DNA of 64,000 nt from Treponema sp. (GTDB taxonomy: Bacteria; Spirochaetota; Spirochaetia; Treponematales; Treponemataceae): assembly GCA_024402665.1 (NCBI GenBank), contig JAKSTI010000001.1, positions 1-64,000 on the forward strand. The letters run 5' to 3'. Of the stretch, positions 7,777 to 15,466 are shown in pieces. The notes beneath the pieces were generated by a model, which saw only the letters and a list, made by a program, of their open reading frames with translations, searched no databases and was not told where the DNA came from. Position 1 is the stretch's first letter. Each line of letters opens with the position of its first letter. The position numbers and the translations under genes were made by a program.

Positions 7777-8055
7777 ATGACTCAGGTTTGTAAAGATTGT
7801 ACTGTCAGCAGATGGGGTGGAGAAGAGTTTCTGATTTATGGAGAAGAAGATTCCGTATCAACAGATATTATTGAACAGCTTAGAAAAACTGTAGAAGATT
7901 TTACACTTACATTAAATGATCAGTCCATAAAATTCACAATTACTGCCGGTGTTTCTGCTCGTGAAGACAGACAGACTATGGATAAATGGATTATTAGTGC
8001 TGACAACAAACTGTATTCTGGAAAAGCTAGCGGCCGAAACAAAGTTGTATACTAA
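7777..8055 (+). pseudogene. Truncated GGDEF domain (diguanylate cyclase remnant)
   Basis: Encodes only the C-terminal half of a GGDEF domain: the active-site loop appears as RWGGEEF (residues 12-18), followed by the family's ITAGVSAR and ADNKLYSGKASGRNKVV segments. The first half of the fold, including the DxDxFKxxND metal-binding motif and any sensor, is missing. The remaining frame opens at ATG 7777 with no Shine-Dalgarno sequence. The break falls at the repeat copy 7753-7767, suggesting loss by recombination or insertion. The GGEEF loop is intact, so the parent gene was probably active. A full-length degenerate paralogue elsewhere could be the source. Confidence 0.8.
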
Positions 8056-8130
8056 TTTATTTTACTAAGTTGTAATCTTTACCATAAAAATATATAATCT
8101 AAGGACTTATTTTATTTTTAGGAGTCCTTC

Positions 8131-9957
8131 ATGGCAGATTCTAAAACAGAATTTAAACAGATTATTGCAAATGCAGTTAACGCATTTATTAAACAGAAAG
8201 GCATTGACGCAGAAGAAGTAAAGGCTGAATCAATTGTCGTTCAGGCAGCCCCAAACCCAGAAATGGGAGATCTTGGCTCTCCAATGTTCGCTTTTGCAAA
8301 ATCTTTCCGGATGGCTCCTCCTCAGATTGCTGCTGGTGTTGCTGAACTGGCAGGCGACTGTTCTTTAGGAAAAATCCTTGCAGTTGGTCCTTATGTAAAC
8401 ATTAAACTTGATAAAGCCGGTGCTGCATCTCCTATTCTTGCTGCAGTTGCTGCTCAGGGTGAAAATTACGGTTCTTTTAATAACGAAGGTAAAAAGCCTT
8501 TGGATGGCCGCCGTGTAATGATAGAATTTTCTTCACCAAATACAAATAAACCTTTACATCTTGGTCATGTTAGAAACGATGCTCTTGGTGAATCTGTAAG
8601 CCGTATTTTGCGCAAAGCAGGTGCCGAAGTTTGTAAGGTTGACCTTATTAATAACCGTGGCGTTCATATTTGTAAATCTATGCTGGCTTATAAATGGTTC
8701 CACGAAGAAAAAGGCGACACTCCTGAAAGTCTTGGTATGAAAGGTGACCATTTTGTTGGTCAGTGTTATGTCGAATTTGACCAGTGGCTTAAAGGCAAAA
8801 AAGATGATCCTGCTTCAGTTCCACATCCAGAAGCTGCTGAACAGGCAGAAGAAATGCTTGTTAAGTGGGAAGCTGGAGATCCTGAAGTTCGTGCTTTATG
8901 GCAGAAAATGAATGACTGGACTTTCAACGGTGTAAAAGAAACTTATGAAAGAACAGGTATTTCTTTTGACAAATACTATTTTGAAAGCGACACATACCTT
9001 AAAGGTAAAGATGAAATTTTAAAAGGTCTTGAAAAAGGCGTGTTCTTTAAAGCAGAAGACGGTTCTGTTCGTATTGATGTAACTGATGTTGTTGGTAAAG
9101 GTAAAGATGAAGATAACCACGAAAAGGTATTGCTCCGTAAAGATGGAACTTCTGTTTACATTACTCAGGATATTGGTACTGCAATCAGCCGCCACGGAGA
9201 CTGGGCATTTAATCAGCTGGTTTACGTTGTTGCTTCTGAACAGAACTATCACTTTAAGATTTTGTTCCATATTTTACAGAAACTTGGTTTTGATTGGGCT
9301 GAAAAACTTTATCACCTTAGCTACGGTCTTGTAAATCTTCCATCTGGTCGTATGAAGAGCCGCGAAGGTACAGTTGTTGATGCTGATGATTTAGTTGATT
9401 CTTTACACGCAGATGCTCTTGAAGCTATTAAAGAACGTGGCCGCGACAGTGAAGTAGGGGATGCAGATGATGTTGCAGAAAAAGTTGCCCTTGGTGCTTT
9501 GCATTATTACATGCTTCAGGCTACTCCAATTAAAGACATGCTTTTTAATCCTGCAGAAAGTTTAAGCTTTAATGGTAATACAGGTCCTTATTTGCAGTAT
9601 ATGGGAGCCCGCATTAATTCTATTCTTGGTAAAGCAAAAGAAGCTGGAATTAAAATGGAAACTTCTGATGAAGCAGTTGCACTTTTAAAAGCCGAAGAAG
9701 AATGGGAACTTATTAAACAGCTTGGTGATTTCCCATCAGTTGTAGAAAAAGCTGCAGAAAATCTTGATCCAAGTGTTGTTGCTGCTTTTGTTTACGATAC
9801 TGCAAAATTGTTCAGTAAATTCTATCAGCAGTGTTCCATTATTAATGCCGGAGATCCAGTTCTTGCAGGTGCCCGTTTGTATCTTGCTGACTGTACTTTG
9901 CAGGTTATTAAAAATGCAATGCAGCTGGTTCTTGTACCATATCTTGAAAAGATGTAA
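8131..9957 (+). CDS. argS: Arginine--tRNA ligase
   Basis: A 608-residue class I aminoacyl-tRNA synthetase that charges tRNA-Arg. The HIGH motif is HLGH at 143-146 within SSPNTNKPLHLGHVRND, typical of ArgS; the KMSKS-like loop is GRMKSREG near residue 406; the N-terminal Arg-tRNA-synthetase additional domain (1-110) and the C-terminal DALR anticodon-binding domain (from about 490) are both present, so the gene is complete. AGGAG lies 6 nt before the ATG, and a TATAAT at 8092-8097 could serve as the promoter -10. It stands 18 bp upstream of the RCK channel-like gene on the same strand and may be partly co-transcribed with it. Confidence 0.97.
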   Translation: MADSKTEFKQIIANAVNAFIKQKGIDAEEVKAESIVVQAAPNPEMGDLGSPMFAFAKSFRMAPPQIAAGVAELAGDCSLGKILAVGPYVNIKLDKAGAASPILAAVAAQGENYGSFNNEGKKPLDGRRVMIEFSSPNTNKPLHLGHVRNDALGESVSRILRKAGAEVCKVDLINNRGVHICKSMLAYKWFHEEKGDTPESLGMKGDHFVGQCYVEFDQWLKGKKDDPASVPHPEAAEQAEEMLVKWEAGDPEVRALWQKMNDWTFNGVKETYERTGISFDKYYFESDTYLKGKDEILKGLEKGVFFKAEDGSVRIDVTDVVGKGKDEDNHEKVLLRKDGTSVYITQDIGTAISRHGDWAFNQLVYVVASEQNYHFKILFHILQKLGFDWAEKLYHLSYGLVNLPSGRMKSREGTVVDADDLVDSLHADALEAIKERGRDSEVGDADDVAEKVALGALHYYMLQATPIKDMLFNPAESLSFNGNTGPYLQYMGARINSILGKAKEAGIKMETSDEAVALLKAEEEWELIKQLGDFPSVVEKAAENLDPSVVAAFVYDTAKLFSKFYQQCSIINAGDPVLAGARLYLADCTLQVIKNAMQLVLVPYLEKM

Positions 9958-9975
9958 TTTATTAAATAGTAAATT

Positions 9976-11151
9976 ATGAATAAAAAAAGAGCTGCTAAAA
10001 GAAAAAAGCATATTAGAACTCTAAAAAGGATTCTCAAAAATCCGTTGTCATATCTGTGGATACTGGTACTGATAGTAATAATATTTGCTACAGCAACAGT
10101 ATTCACTTATGAAACTCAAACTGAAAGTGGCATTTCATCAAAATTTGACTCAATCTGGTTTACATTTGTAGCCTTATTTGCCGGGTATTTCGATTACGTA
10201 GTTGAATCTTATCCTGGACGTCTGGCTGCAGCAGTTCTTCTCATTTTAGGCATGCTTTTACTTAGTACAATTACTGGTAAAATTTCTTCTATGTTCATGG
10301 AAAATCAGATGAAAAAAGATAAGGGGCTTGCAAAGTTAAAGACTATGAAAGGACAGTTTATTTTATGTGGATGGAGAAGTGGTTTTGACAAGATTCTTGA
10401 TTATGTTTTGAATTCAAATCCAGATATTACTCCTGATTTAATTGTTTTGGTAAATACAGCTCCTTCTGAAGAGATGGAAAAAATCAGAGGTGAAAGCCGT
10501 TTTAGAGATATTAATTATATTTCCGGCGATTTTACTGATGAAGCTACTTTAAAACGTGCAATGATTGAAAGTGCAGAACGTGTTCTTATAATTTCAGATC
10601 AGTCTCAAAAATATTCCCAGCTTGAAATTGATTCCCGCACAGTTCTTGCAGTTCTTACTATGAAAAATCTGAATCCTTCTGTTTATATTGCCGCAGAACT
10701 TTCCGATTCAAAATTCCAGAATCATCTTGATATGGCTCATTGTGATGAAATTATTCTTACTTCTGATTACGAATATAGTCTTCTTGCAACTGCTTCAAGT
10801 GGAATGGGCTACAGTAATGTAATCAGTGCGTTAATCAGCGATGATGCAGATTCTGGTATTCTTGTTCATGATATCCCTGTTTCTTTTGTTGGAAAAACTT
10901 ATAAAGAATACAGCGATTCTATTTCTTCAGAAAAAGGATTACTTATTGGTCTTCTTTTGAATACCGGAAACTTCCATGAACGCAGAAAAGATGCTTTGCG
11001 TGAAGCACAGAAAAATCCTGATGTTAAGAAAATTGTAGATAATCTTAAAAAAGTTAAAACAATGAAGTCTAATGAACCTGTTTTAACTCCTCCTTTGGAT
11101 TATGTAATTCCTCCATTTACAAAAGCAATTTTTGTTAAAGGTAAAAAATAA
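9976..11151 (+). CDS. RCK/TrkA-N channel-like membrane protein with unusual pore loop
   Basis: A 391-residue protein with the layout of a two-helix potassium channel with a cytoplasmic RCK domain: a basic N-terminus, TM1 (about 25-45), a pore-loop region (58-80), TM2 (about 82-105) and a TrkA-N-like NAD-binding domain from about residue 126 (GQFILCGWRSGFDKIL). The position of the TVGYGD selectivity filter reads FAGYFDYV (68-75), so the first glycine-tyrosine is kept but the second glycine is Phe. Ion selectivity is therefore doubtful; the weakly similar CASTOR/POLLUX-type channels also deviate. No Shine-Dalgarno precedes the ATG. It heads a tight operon with a cNMP-binding protein (11 bp gap) and an ArsB/NhaD-type transporter (12 bp gap), suggesting one ion-handling unit. 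Confidence 0.78.
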   Translation: MNKKRAAKRKKHIRTLKRILKNPLSYLWILVLIVIIFATATVFTYETQTESGISSKFDSIWFTFVALFAGYFDYVVESYPGRLAAAVLLILGMLLLSTITGKISSMFMENQMKKDKGLAKLKTMKGQFILCGWRSGFDKILDYVLNSNPDITPDLIVLVNTAPSEEMEKIRGESRFRDINYISGDFTDEATLKRAMIESAERVLIISDQSQKYSQLEIDSRTVLAVLTMKNLNPSVYIAAELSDSKFQNHLDMAHCDEIILTSDYEYSLLATASSGMGYSNVISALISDDADSGILVHDIPVSFVGKTYKEYSDSISSEKGLLIGLLLNTGNFHERRKDALREAQKNPDVKKIVDNLKKVKTMKSNEPVLTPPLDYVIPPFTKAIFVKGKK

Positions 11152-11162
11152 GGGGTAAAGCT

Positions 11163-11675
11163 ATGGATAAATTTGAAACTGTTTTGCCTAAATTATTAAA
11201 AATCGAATTGTTTTCTGACTTTAAAGCTGATAATCCAAGAGACTGTCAGATTTTGAAGCTTGTTTACGAAAATATGTCTTTGAAAAATTATAAAGCCGGA
11301 GATGTTATTATTAAAGAAGGGGACTTTGGCGATTTGTTCTTTATTCTTTACAAAGGTTCTGTAAAAGTTATGCGTAATACTCCAGCCGGTGATGTTATTG
11401 CTCTTGCCAATTTGAATTCTGATATGAACATTTTCTTTGGTGAAACCGCTTTAATCAGTAATGACGCACGAACAGCAACAGTCCAGGCTTCTACAGATTG
11501 TACAACAATTGCTCTTTCCAGCAAGAAATTCCTTCAGATTTGCGATAAGGAACCACTTTTAGGTTACCGTGTAATTTTACATCTTGCCAGAAGAATGTCT
11601 CAGACAATCAGAAATACAAATAGCGATAAGGCTGCTTTATATGAAGCCTTATTTAATGAAATTGAGTCTCAGTAG
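11163..11675 (+). CDS. Cyclic nucleotide-binding domain protein
   Basis: A 170-residue soluble protein consisting of a single CRP/PKA-type cyclic nucleotide-binding domain. The phosphate-binding cassette reads FGETALISNDARTATV (92-107), with Gly93-Glu94 and Arg103-Thr104 at the positions that bind the cyclic phosphate and ribose, so ligand binding looks intact. Unlike CRP there is no C-terminal DNA-binding helix-turn-helix; only a short helical tail follows. It is therefore more likely to gate a partner protein. AAGGGG about 9 nt upstream supports the start. The operon partners are the channel-like protein before it and the transporter after it; the adenylate cyclase at 17.6 kb is a possible cAMP source. 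Confidence 0.88.
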   Translation: MDKFETVLPKLLKIELFSDFKADNPRDCQILKLVYENMSLKNYKAGDVIIKEGDFGDLFFILYKGSVKVMRNTPAGDVIALANLNSDMNIFFGETALISNDARTATVQASTDCTTIALSSKKFLQICDKEPLLGYRVILHLARRMSQTIRNTNSDKAALYEALFNEIESQ

Positions 11676-11687
11676 AGGAGGGAATCT

Positions 11688-13037
11688 ATGGAACTTAAAT
11701 GGTTAATTCTTGGAATTGCAGTATTAATGTATGTACTTGTAATTGCTTTTCAAGATAAGAAAGTCTGGTTTACATCTGGCGCTGCAGTGCTGGTTGTAAT
11801 TCTTGGAGTAATTTTACCAGGAAAGGTTTTCCAGTTGCCTCTTTCTGTTATGTTTGAGTCAGATTTTGTAAATCATATATATGCTTTAAAACATTCGGTT
11901 CTTGAAATTATTAACTGGAACGTCATTTTAATTTATCTTGGCAGCATGACAATTGCAGCCTTGTTCCTCTATTCTAATGTTCCGGCAAGAATTGCAGATT
12001 CAATCATCAATTCAAGTAAAAATACTGGACTTGCCATTGTACTTATTCTTGCAATGACAGGTATTATTTCTATTTTTGTTGAAAATGTTGCAACTGTTCT
12101 TGTAATGGCGCCAATTGCCCTTGCATTGTGTAAAAAACTGAAGATGAATCCAACATATTTTATGATTGGACTTGCTGTAATGTCAAACTTAGAGGGAACT
12201 GCTACTTTGGTAGGAGATCCTCCAAGCATGATTTTTGCCGCTTATGCCAATTATAATTTTAATGACTTCTTTGTTCATGCTGGAAAACTTTCTATTTTCT
12301 TTATTATTCAGGCAGGATTACTTGTAGGCTGTGTATACTTCTACTGTTTTTTTGCAAAAGTTGGTAAAGAAAAAGTTATGGTAGAAAAGACAACAGTTAT
12401 TTCATGGGTTCCATTTATTCTTTTGCTTACAATGATTTTTGGTCTTGCAGCAGTTTCATTTATTCCTGTGGAATTGCCTTTCTTAAGCGGATTATTTGTA
12501 TTGGCATTAGGGATTATTGGTGCTTTGTGGTTCCGCTTCAGTCAGAAAAAAACTGGAAAAGAAGTTTGGGAACTGATTAAAGGCCTGGATTGGGAAACAA
12601 TTTTCTTCCTTCTGGGAATTTTTATTGTTGTTGGTGCAATTCAGGAAATTGGTCTTCTGGAAGACTTTGCCCTCCTTCTTGCAAAAATTTGCGGCGGTTC
12701 TAAGTTACTGGCTTTCATCATCATTCTTGCTGTATCTGTAATTATCAGTGGATTTGTTGATAATGTTCCATATATTATTGCAATGCTCCCAGTTGCCGGC
12801 AGTATGGCAGTTACAATGGGAATCGATAAAGAATTGCTGATGTTTGCTTTGCTTGTTGGAAGCTGTCTTGGTGGAAACCTTACTCCATTCGGTGCTTCTG
12901 CCAACGTAGTAAGCATGGGAATTGTAAAAAAAGAAGGCTACCCAATGAAGTTCTCCGGCTGGCTCAAAGTTGCAGTCCCATTCACAATCCTAACCACCGG
13001 CGTCGCCGCTCTAGTTTTATGGATGCTGTGGGCGTAG
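11688..13037 (+). CDS. ArsB/NhaD-type (SLC13-like) ion transporter
   Basis: A 449-residue integral membrane protein with about eleven spans, belonging to the ion transporter superfamily that includes ArsB, NhaD and CitMHS. The two inverted-repeat halves show the family's paired motifs: NLEGTATLVGDPPSMIFA around residues 167-184 and GNLTPFGASANVV around 401-413, plus FVDNVPYIIAMLPV in the second half. The cargo (arsenite, Na+/H+, dicarboxylate) cannot be deduced. A GAGGAG-like site precedes ATG 11688. Last gene of the operon with the RCK-like and cNMP-binding proteins; this grouping suggests transport gated by a nucleotide and by redox or NAD state. Confidence 0.82.
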   Translation: MELKWLILGIAVLMYVLVIAFQDKKVWFTSGAAVLVVILGVILPGKVFQLPLSVMFESDFVNHIYALKHSVLEIINWNVILIYLGSMTIAALFLYSNVPARIADSIINSSKNTGLAIVLILAMTGIISIFVENVATVLVMAPIALALCKKLKMNPTYFMIGLAVMSNLEGTATLVGDPPSMIFAAYANYNFNDFFVHAGKLSIFFIIQAGLLVGCVYFYCFFAKVGKEKVMVEKTTVISWVPFILLLTMIFGLAAVSFIPVELPFLSGLFVLALGIIGALWFRFSQKKTGKEVWELIKGLDWETIFFLLGIFIVVGAIQEIGLLEDFALLLAKICGGSKLLAFIIILAVSVIISGFVDNVPYIIAMLPVAGSMAVTMGIDKELLMFALLVGSCLGGNLTPFGASANVVSMGIVKKEGYPMKFSGWLKVAVPFTILTTGVAALVLWMLWA

Positions 13038-13044
13038 ATTAAAA

Positions 13045-13208
13045 TAAGGAAGGCAGTGGCTGTCAAAAACACTTGCAAGGCGGAATGCCGACTTTCCCAT
13101 TGGAAAATTACAAATTAAGAAATAAATTATATAATAATATAAGTGAAGCGGAAGGGTTCAGTGTTGCTGAAAACATCTGCACAAGCGAAGCGCGGAAGCC
13201 GTTTTCAG
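13045..13208. repeat. Degenerate palindromic repeats related to the 33.6 kb element
   Basis: The gap after the transporter gene holds two repeat fragments. The left one (13045-13096) aligns base for base with 33621-33672, sharing TAAGGAAG and GGCTGTCAAAAACAC. The right one (about 13150-13220) has an inverted repeat CTGAAAAC (13167-13174) / GTTTTCAG (13201-13208) around a GCGAAGCGC core, a variant of the TGTCAAAAAC / GTTTTGACA arms of the other element. No coding function; an AT-rich stretch at 13110-13140 between them could hold a promoter for rsgA. Confidence 0.6.
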
Positions 13209-13282
13209 TAATACTGGTTCCTGCAGCTTTTTCATAGATTCAGTGTATTTATTTATTAATTTATTATTTTTAGGAGATTTAT

Positions 13283-14269
13283 TTGAAAGGATTAATTATT
13301 GCGGGGACTAACAATTTATTCACCGTTGAATGTGATGACGAAATTACAAGAAACTGCACCATCAAAGGCAAAGTTTTAAAATCTGACAAACAGTTTTATA
13401 ATCCTCTTGCTCCTGGTGATGTTGTTGAAATTGAAATTGATCCTCTAAATGATGAAAAGGGACAGATTCTTTCTCTGGAACCAAGAAAAAATACTTTCCT
13501 CCGCTGGAATGTAAAGGGAAGATGTCCTCAGCTTTTAGCAAGTAATCTCGATTATTTAATTCTTGTAACAACTCCAGATGAACCACCATTCAGACCTCGC
13601 TTTACAGATAGAGCTTTGGCTCAGGCTGAACATCAGGGAATTACTCCTGTTATTGTATGCAACAAATGGGATCTGGCAGAAACAATGCAAACAGATGGCC
13701 GTGAAGAAGAATTTGAAAAAATTGAACGCCGCCTTTCTATCTGGGAAGATTTAGGTTATAAAGTGCTCAGACTTTCTGCAAAAACCGGAGAAGGTATGGC
13801 AGAATTTGCGGAACTTCTGGAAGATCATCTTAGTGCCTTTGTTGGTCAGTCTGGTGTTGGAAAATCAAGTCTTATTAATGTAATGGATAATTCCTGTGTC
13901 CTTAAAACAGGCAGCCTTTCTAAAAAATATGGCCGCGGAAGTCACACAACTACAAAAGGAACTCTTGTTCATCTGATTTTGAATGAAGCTTTGATGGAAG
14001 GAGTTCATGGTCGTAAGGCTGATATTATTGATACTCCAGGAATAAGACGTTTTGTTCTTGATGATATTGAAGCGGGTGATGTTGCATTGTATTTCAGAGA
14101 ATTTGAACCATTTATTGGAAAATGCAAATTTGGACTTGGCTGTAAACATAATTCGGAACCAGGTTGTGCAGTAAAAGAAGCCCTTGAAAATGGTGACATC
14201 ACAGAAGAGCGATATGACAGCTGGAAAAGAATTTCTCATGAAATTGAAACTGGGCTCTGGGAAGATTAA
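13283..14269 (+). CDS. rsgA: Ribosome small subunit-dependent GTPase A
   Basis: A 328-residue circularly permuted GTPase that acts in late maturation of the 30S subunit. An N-terminal OB-fold (1-75) is followed by G4 NKWD (127-130), G5 SAKTG (165-169), then G1 GQSGVGKSS (188-196) and G3 DTPG, the permuted order diagnostic of RsgA/YjeQ. The C-terminal zinc-binding knuckle has the CxxxxxCxHxxxxxC pattern (CKFGLGCKHNSEPGC). Translation starts at TTG 13283: TAGGAG lies 6 nt upstream and no ATG is available in the first part of the frame. The gene follows a repeat-filled gap and is apparently transcribed alone. Confidence 0.95.
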   Translation: MKGLIIAGTNNLFTVECDDEITRNCTIKGKVLKSDKQFYNPLAPGDVVEIEIDPLNDEKGQILSLEPRKNTFLRWNVKGRCPQLLASNLDYLILVTTPDEPPFRPRFTDRALAQAEHQGITPVIVCNKWDLAETMQTDGREEEFEKIERRLSIWEDLGYKVLRLSAKTGEGMAEFAELLEDHLSAFVGQSGVGKSSLINVMDNSCVLKTGSLSKKYGRGSHTTTKGTLVHLILNEALMEGVHGRKADIIDTPGIRRFVLDDIEAGDVALYFREFEPFIGKCKFGLGCKHNSEPGCAVKEALENGDITEERYDSWKRISHEIETGLWED

Positions 14270-14273
14270 TCTC

Positions 14274-14302
14274 TTCACCAATTATTTAAATCTTGTTATA
14301 AT
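14274..14302 (+). promoter_or_regulatory. Promoter for a leaderless CDP-alcohol transferase mRNA
   Basis: TTCACC (14274-14279), 17-bp spacer, perfect TATAAT (14297-14302), then only 6 nt to the ATG at 14309. Transcription would begin at or within a base or two of the start codon, and the gene has no Shine-Dalgarno sequence. Confidence 0.6.
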
Positions 14303-14308
14303 TGGATT

Positions 14309-15394
14309 ATGAGTAAAAAAGAACCTTTAGTTTCAGCCGGAGAATCAAAAAGATTCGGCTACGTCTATCGTGCAGATAATTATTCTGTTCTTGATGGCAT
14401 TATCAATCCTTATTTAACAGACCCTATTATGAAAATCACACCTTATGGGTTGCCTGCTAATATTATTACAATTTTTTCAAATACATTAGTTTTTCTTGCA
14501 ATGCTTCTTGCACTTCGCGGAAGACATGATGTGTTTTCATTCTGGTTTATCATCCCAATTTTTGTTTTGTCTTATCTGATTGGTGACTGTATTGACGGTC
14601 TTCAGGCACGCAGAACAAAAACAGGTTCTCCTCTTGGTGAATTTATGGATCACTTCCTGGACTGTTTTGTAACCGGCGAATTAATGATTTCTATTTTTGC
14701 CGCATATAATCTTACAAACGTATGGATTATGTGTATTGTCCTTACAATTTCTTACTGGACACAGGCAAGTGCTTTCTGGGAAAAATATAAGACACACCAC
14801 ATGTATTTTGGAAAATTCAGTTCATCTGAAACAGTAGTAACATTGTGTATCATTATTTTTGTTGCCTGCTTCAAAGTGATTAGAGAATTCCTTAAAACAT
14901 CATTAATCAGTTTTGGTTTTGTACAGAATCTTTTTGGAAGCAATCTTTCCTGGTTCACATCAATTTCTGTAATTGAATTGATTCTCTGTATTTCAAGTTT
15001 GATTGCTTTAATAAATGTAGTTCTTGCAGTTGTTAGAGCCGGTGGTGCCGATTTCAGATTCGTTTCATACTGTCTTCTTGCTTTGCTTGTAGCAGTAATG
15101 TTCTGTTTAAGAGAAAATGAATCAGTTGATTTTATGTGCTTTACAATTTCTCTTTATAACATCAGTTATATTGGCACTCTGCTGATTTCTATTGTTACAA
15201 AGAAAAATGACAAATATTCTGATTTTATCCTTCCTGCATTCCTTGTAATTGCAATTGCTGTAGGATTAAAATCTCCATTTGTTTTGTACGGCGCATTCGG
15301 TTACATTCTCCTAGTTGTTCTTGTAAAAGCCGCAAGATTCATCCATTCCAAAAAAGAATGCTGGGTCTGGAAAAATCCTGAAAATGTAGAATAA
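14309..15394 (+). CDS. CDP-alcohol phosphatidyltransferase family protein
   Basis: A 361-residue membrane protein with about ten spans. The complete catalytic signature is at residues 93-118: D93-x2-D96-G97-x2-A100-R101-x8-G110-x3-D114-x3-D118. It transfers a phospho-alcohol from a CDP-alcohol to a lipid acceptor. The length, and the segment LPANIITIFSN before the motif, resemble eukaryote-like choline/ethanolamine phosphotransferases more than the short bacterial PgsA/PssA enzymes; treponemes are known to make phosphatidylcholine by a CDP-choline route using such an enzyme, so that is my best guess for the substrate. The licCA-type partner is not in the window. Followed by a strong terminator. 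Confidence 0.85.
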   Translation: MSKKEPLVSAGESKRFGYVYRADNYSVLDGIINPYLTDPIMKITPYGLPANIITIFSNTLVFLAMLLALRGRHDVFSFWFIIPIFVLSYLIGDCIDGLQARRTKTGSPLGEFMDHFLDCFVTGELMISIFAAYNLTNVWIMCIVLTISYWTQASAFWEKYKTHHMYFGKFSSSETVVTLCIIIFVACFKVIREFLKTSLISFGFVQNLFGSNLSWFTSISVIELILCISSLIALINVVLAVVRAGGADFRFVSYCLLALLVAVMFCLRENESVDFMCFTISLYNISYIGTLLISIVTKKNDKYSDFILPAFLVIAIAVGLKSPFVLYGAFGYILLVVLVKAARFIHSKKECWVWKNPENVE

Positions 15395-15403
15395 AATACA
15401 ATC

Positions 15404-15434
15404 GGTGGTTGAGGCTCTCGAAACCACCTTTTTT
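15404..15434 (+). terminator. Intrinsic terminator after the CDP-alcohol transferase
   Basis: Stem GGTGGTT (15404-15410) / AACCACC (15422-15428) with an extra GAG/CTC pairing in the loop, followed by six T residues. Confidence 0.85.
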
Positions 15435-15466
15435 CTAGACCAACTCCCTTATAATAAGAGGTTATT

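Noticed and set aside
9976-11151. Calling the RCK protein a potassium channel
   Set aside because: The selectivity-filter position reads GYFDY rather than GYGD, so ion selectivity should not be asserted.
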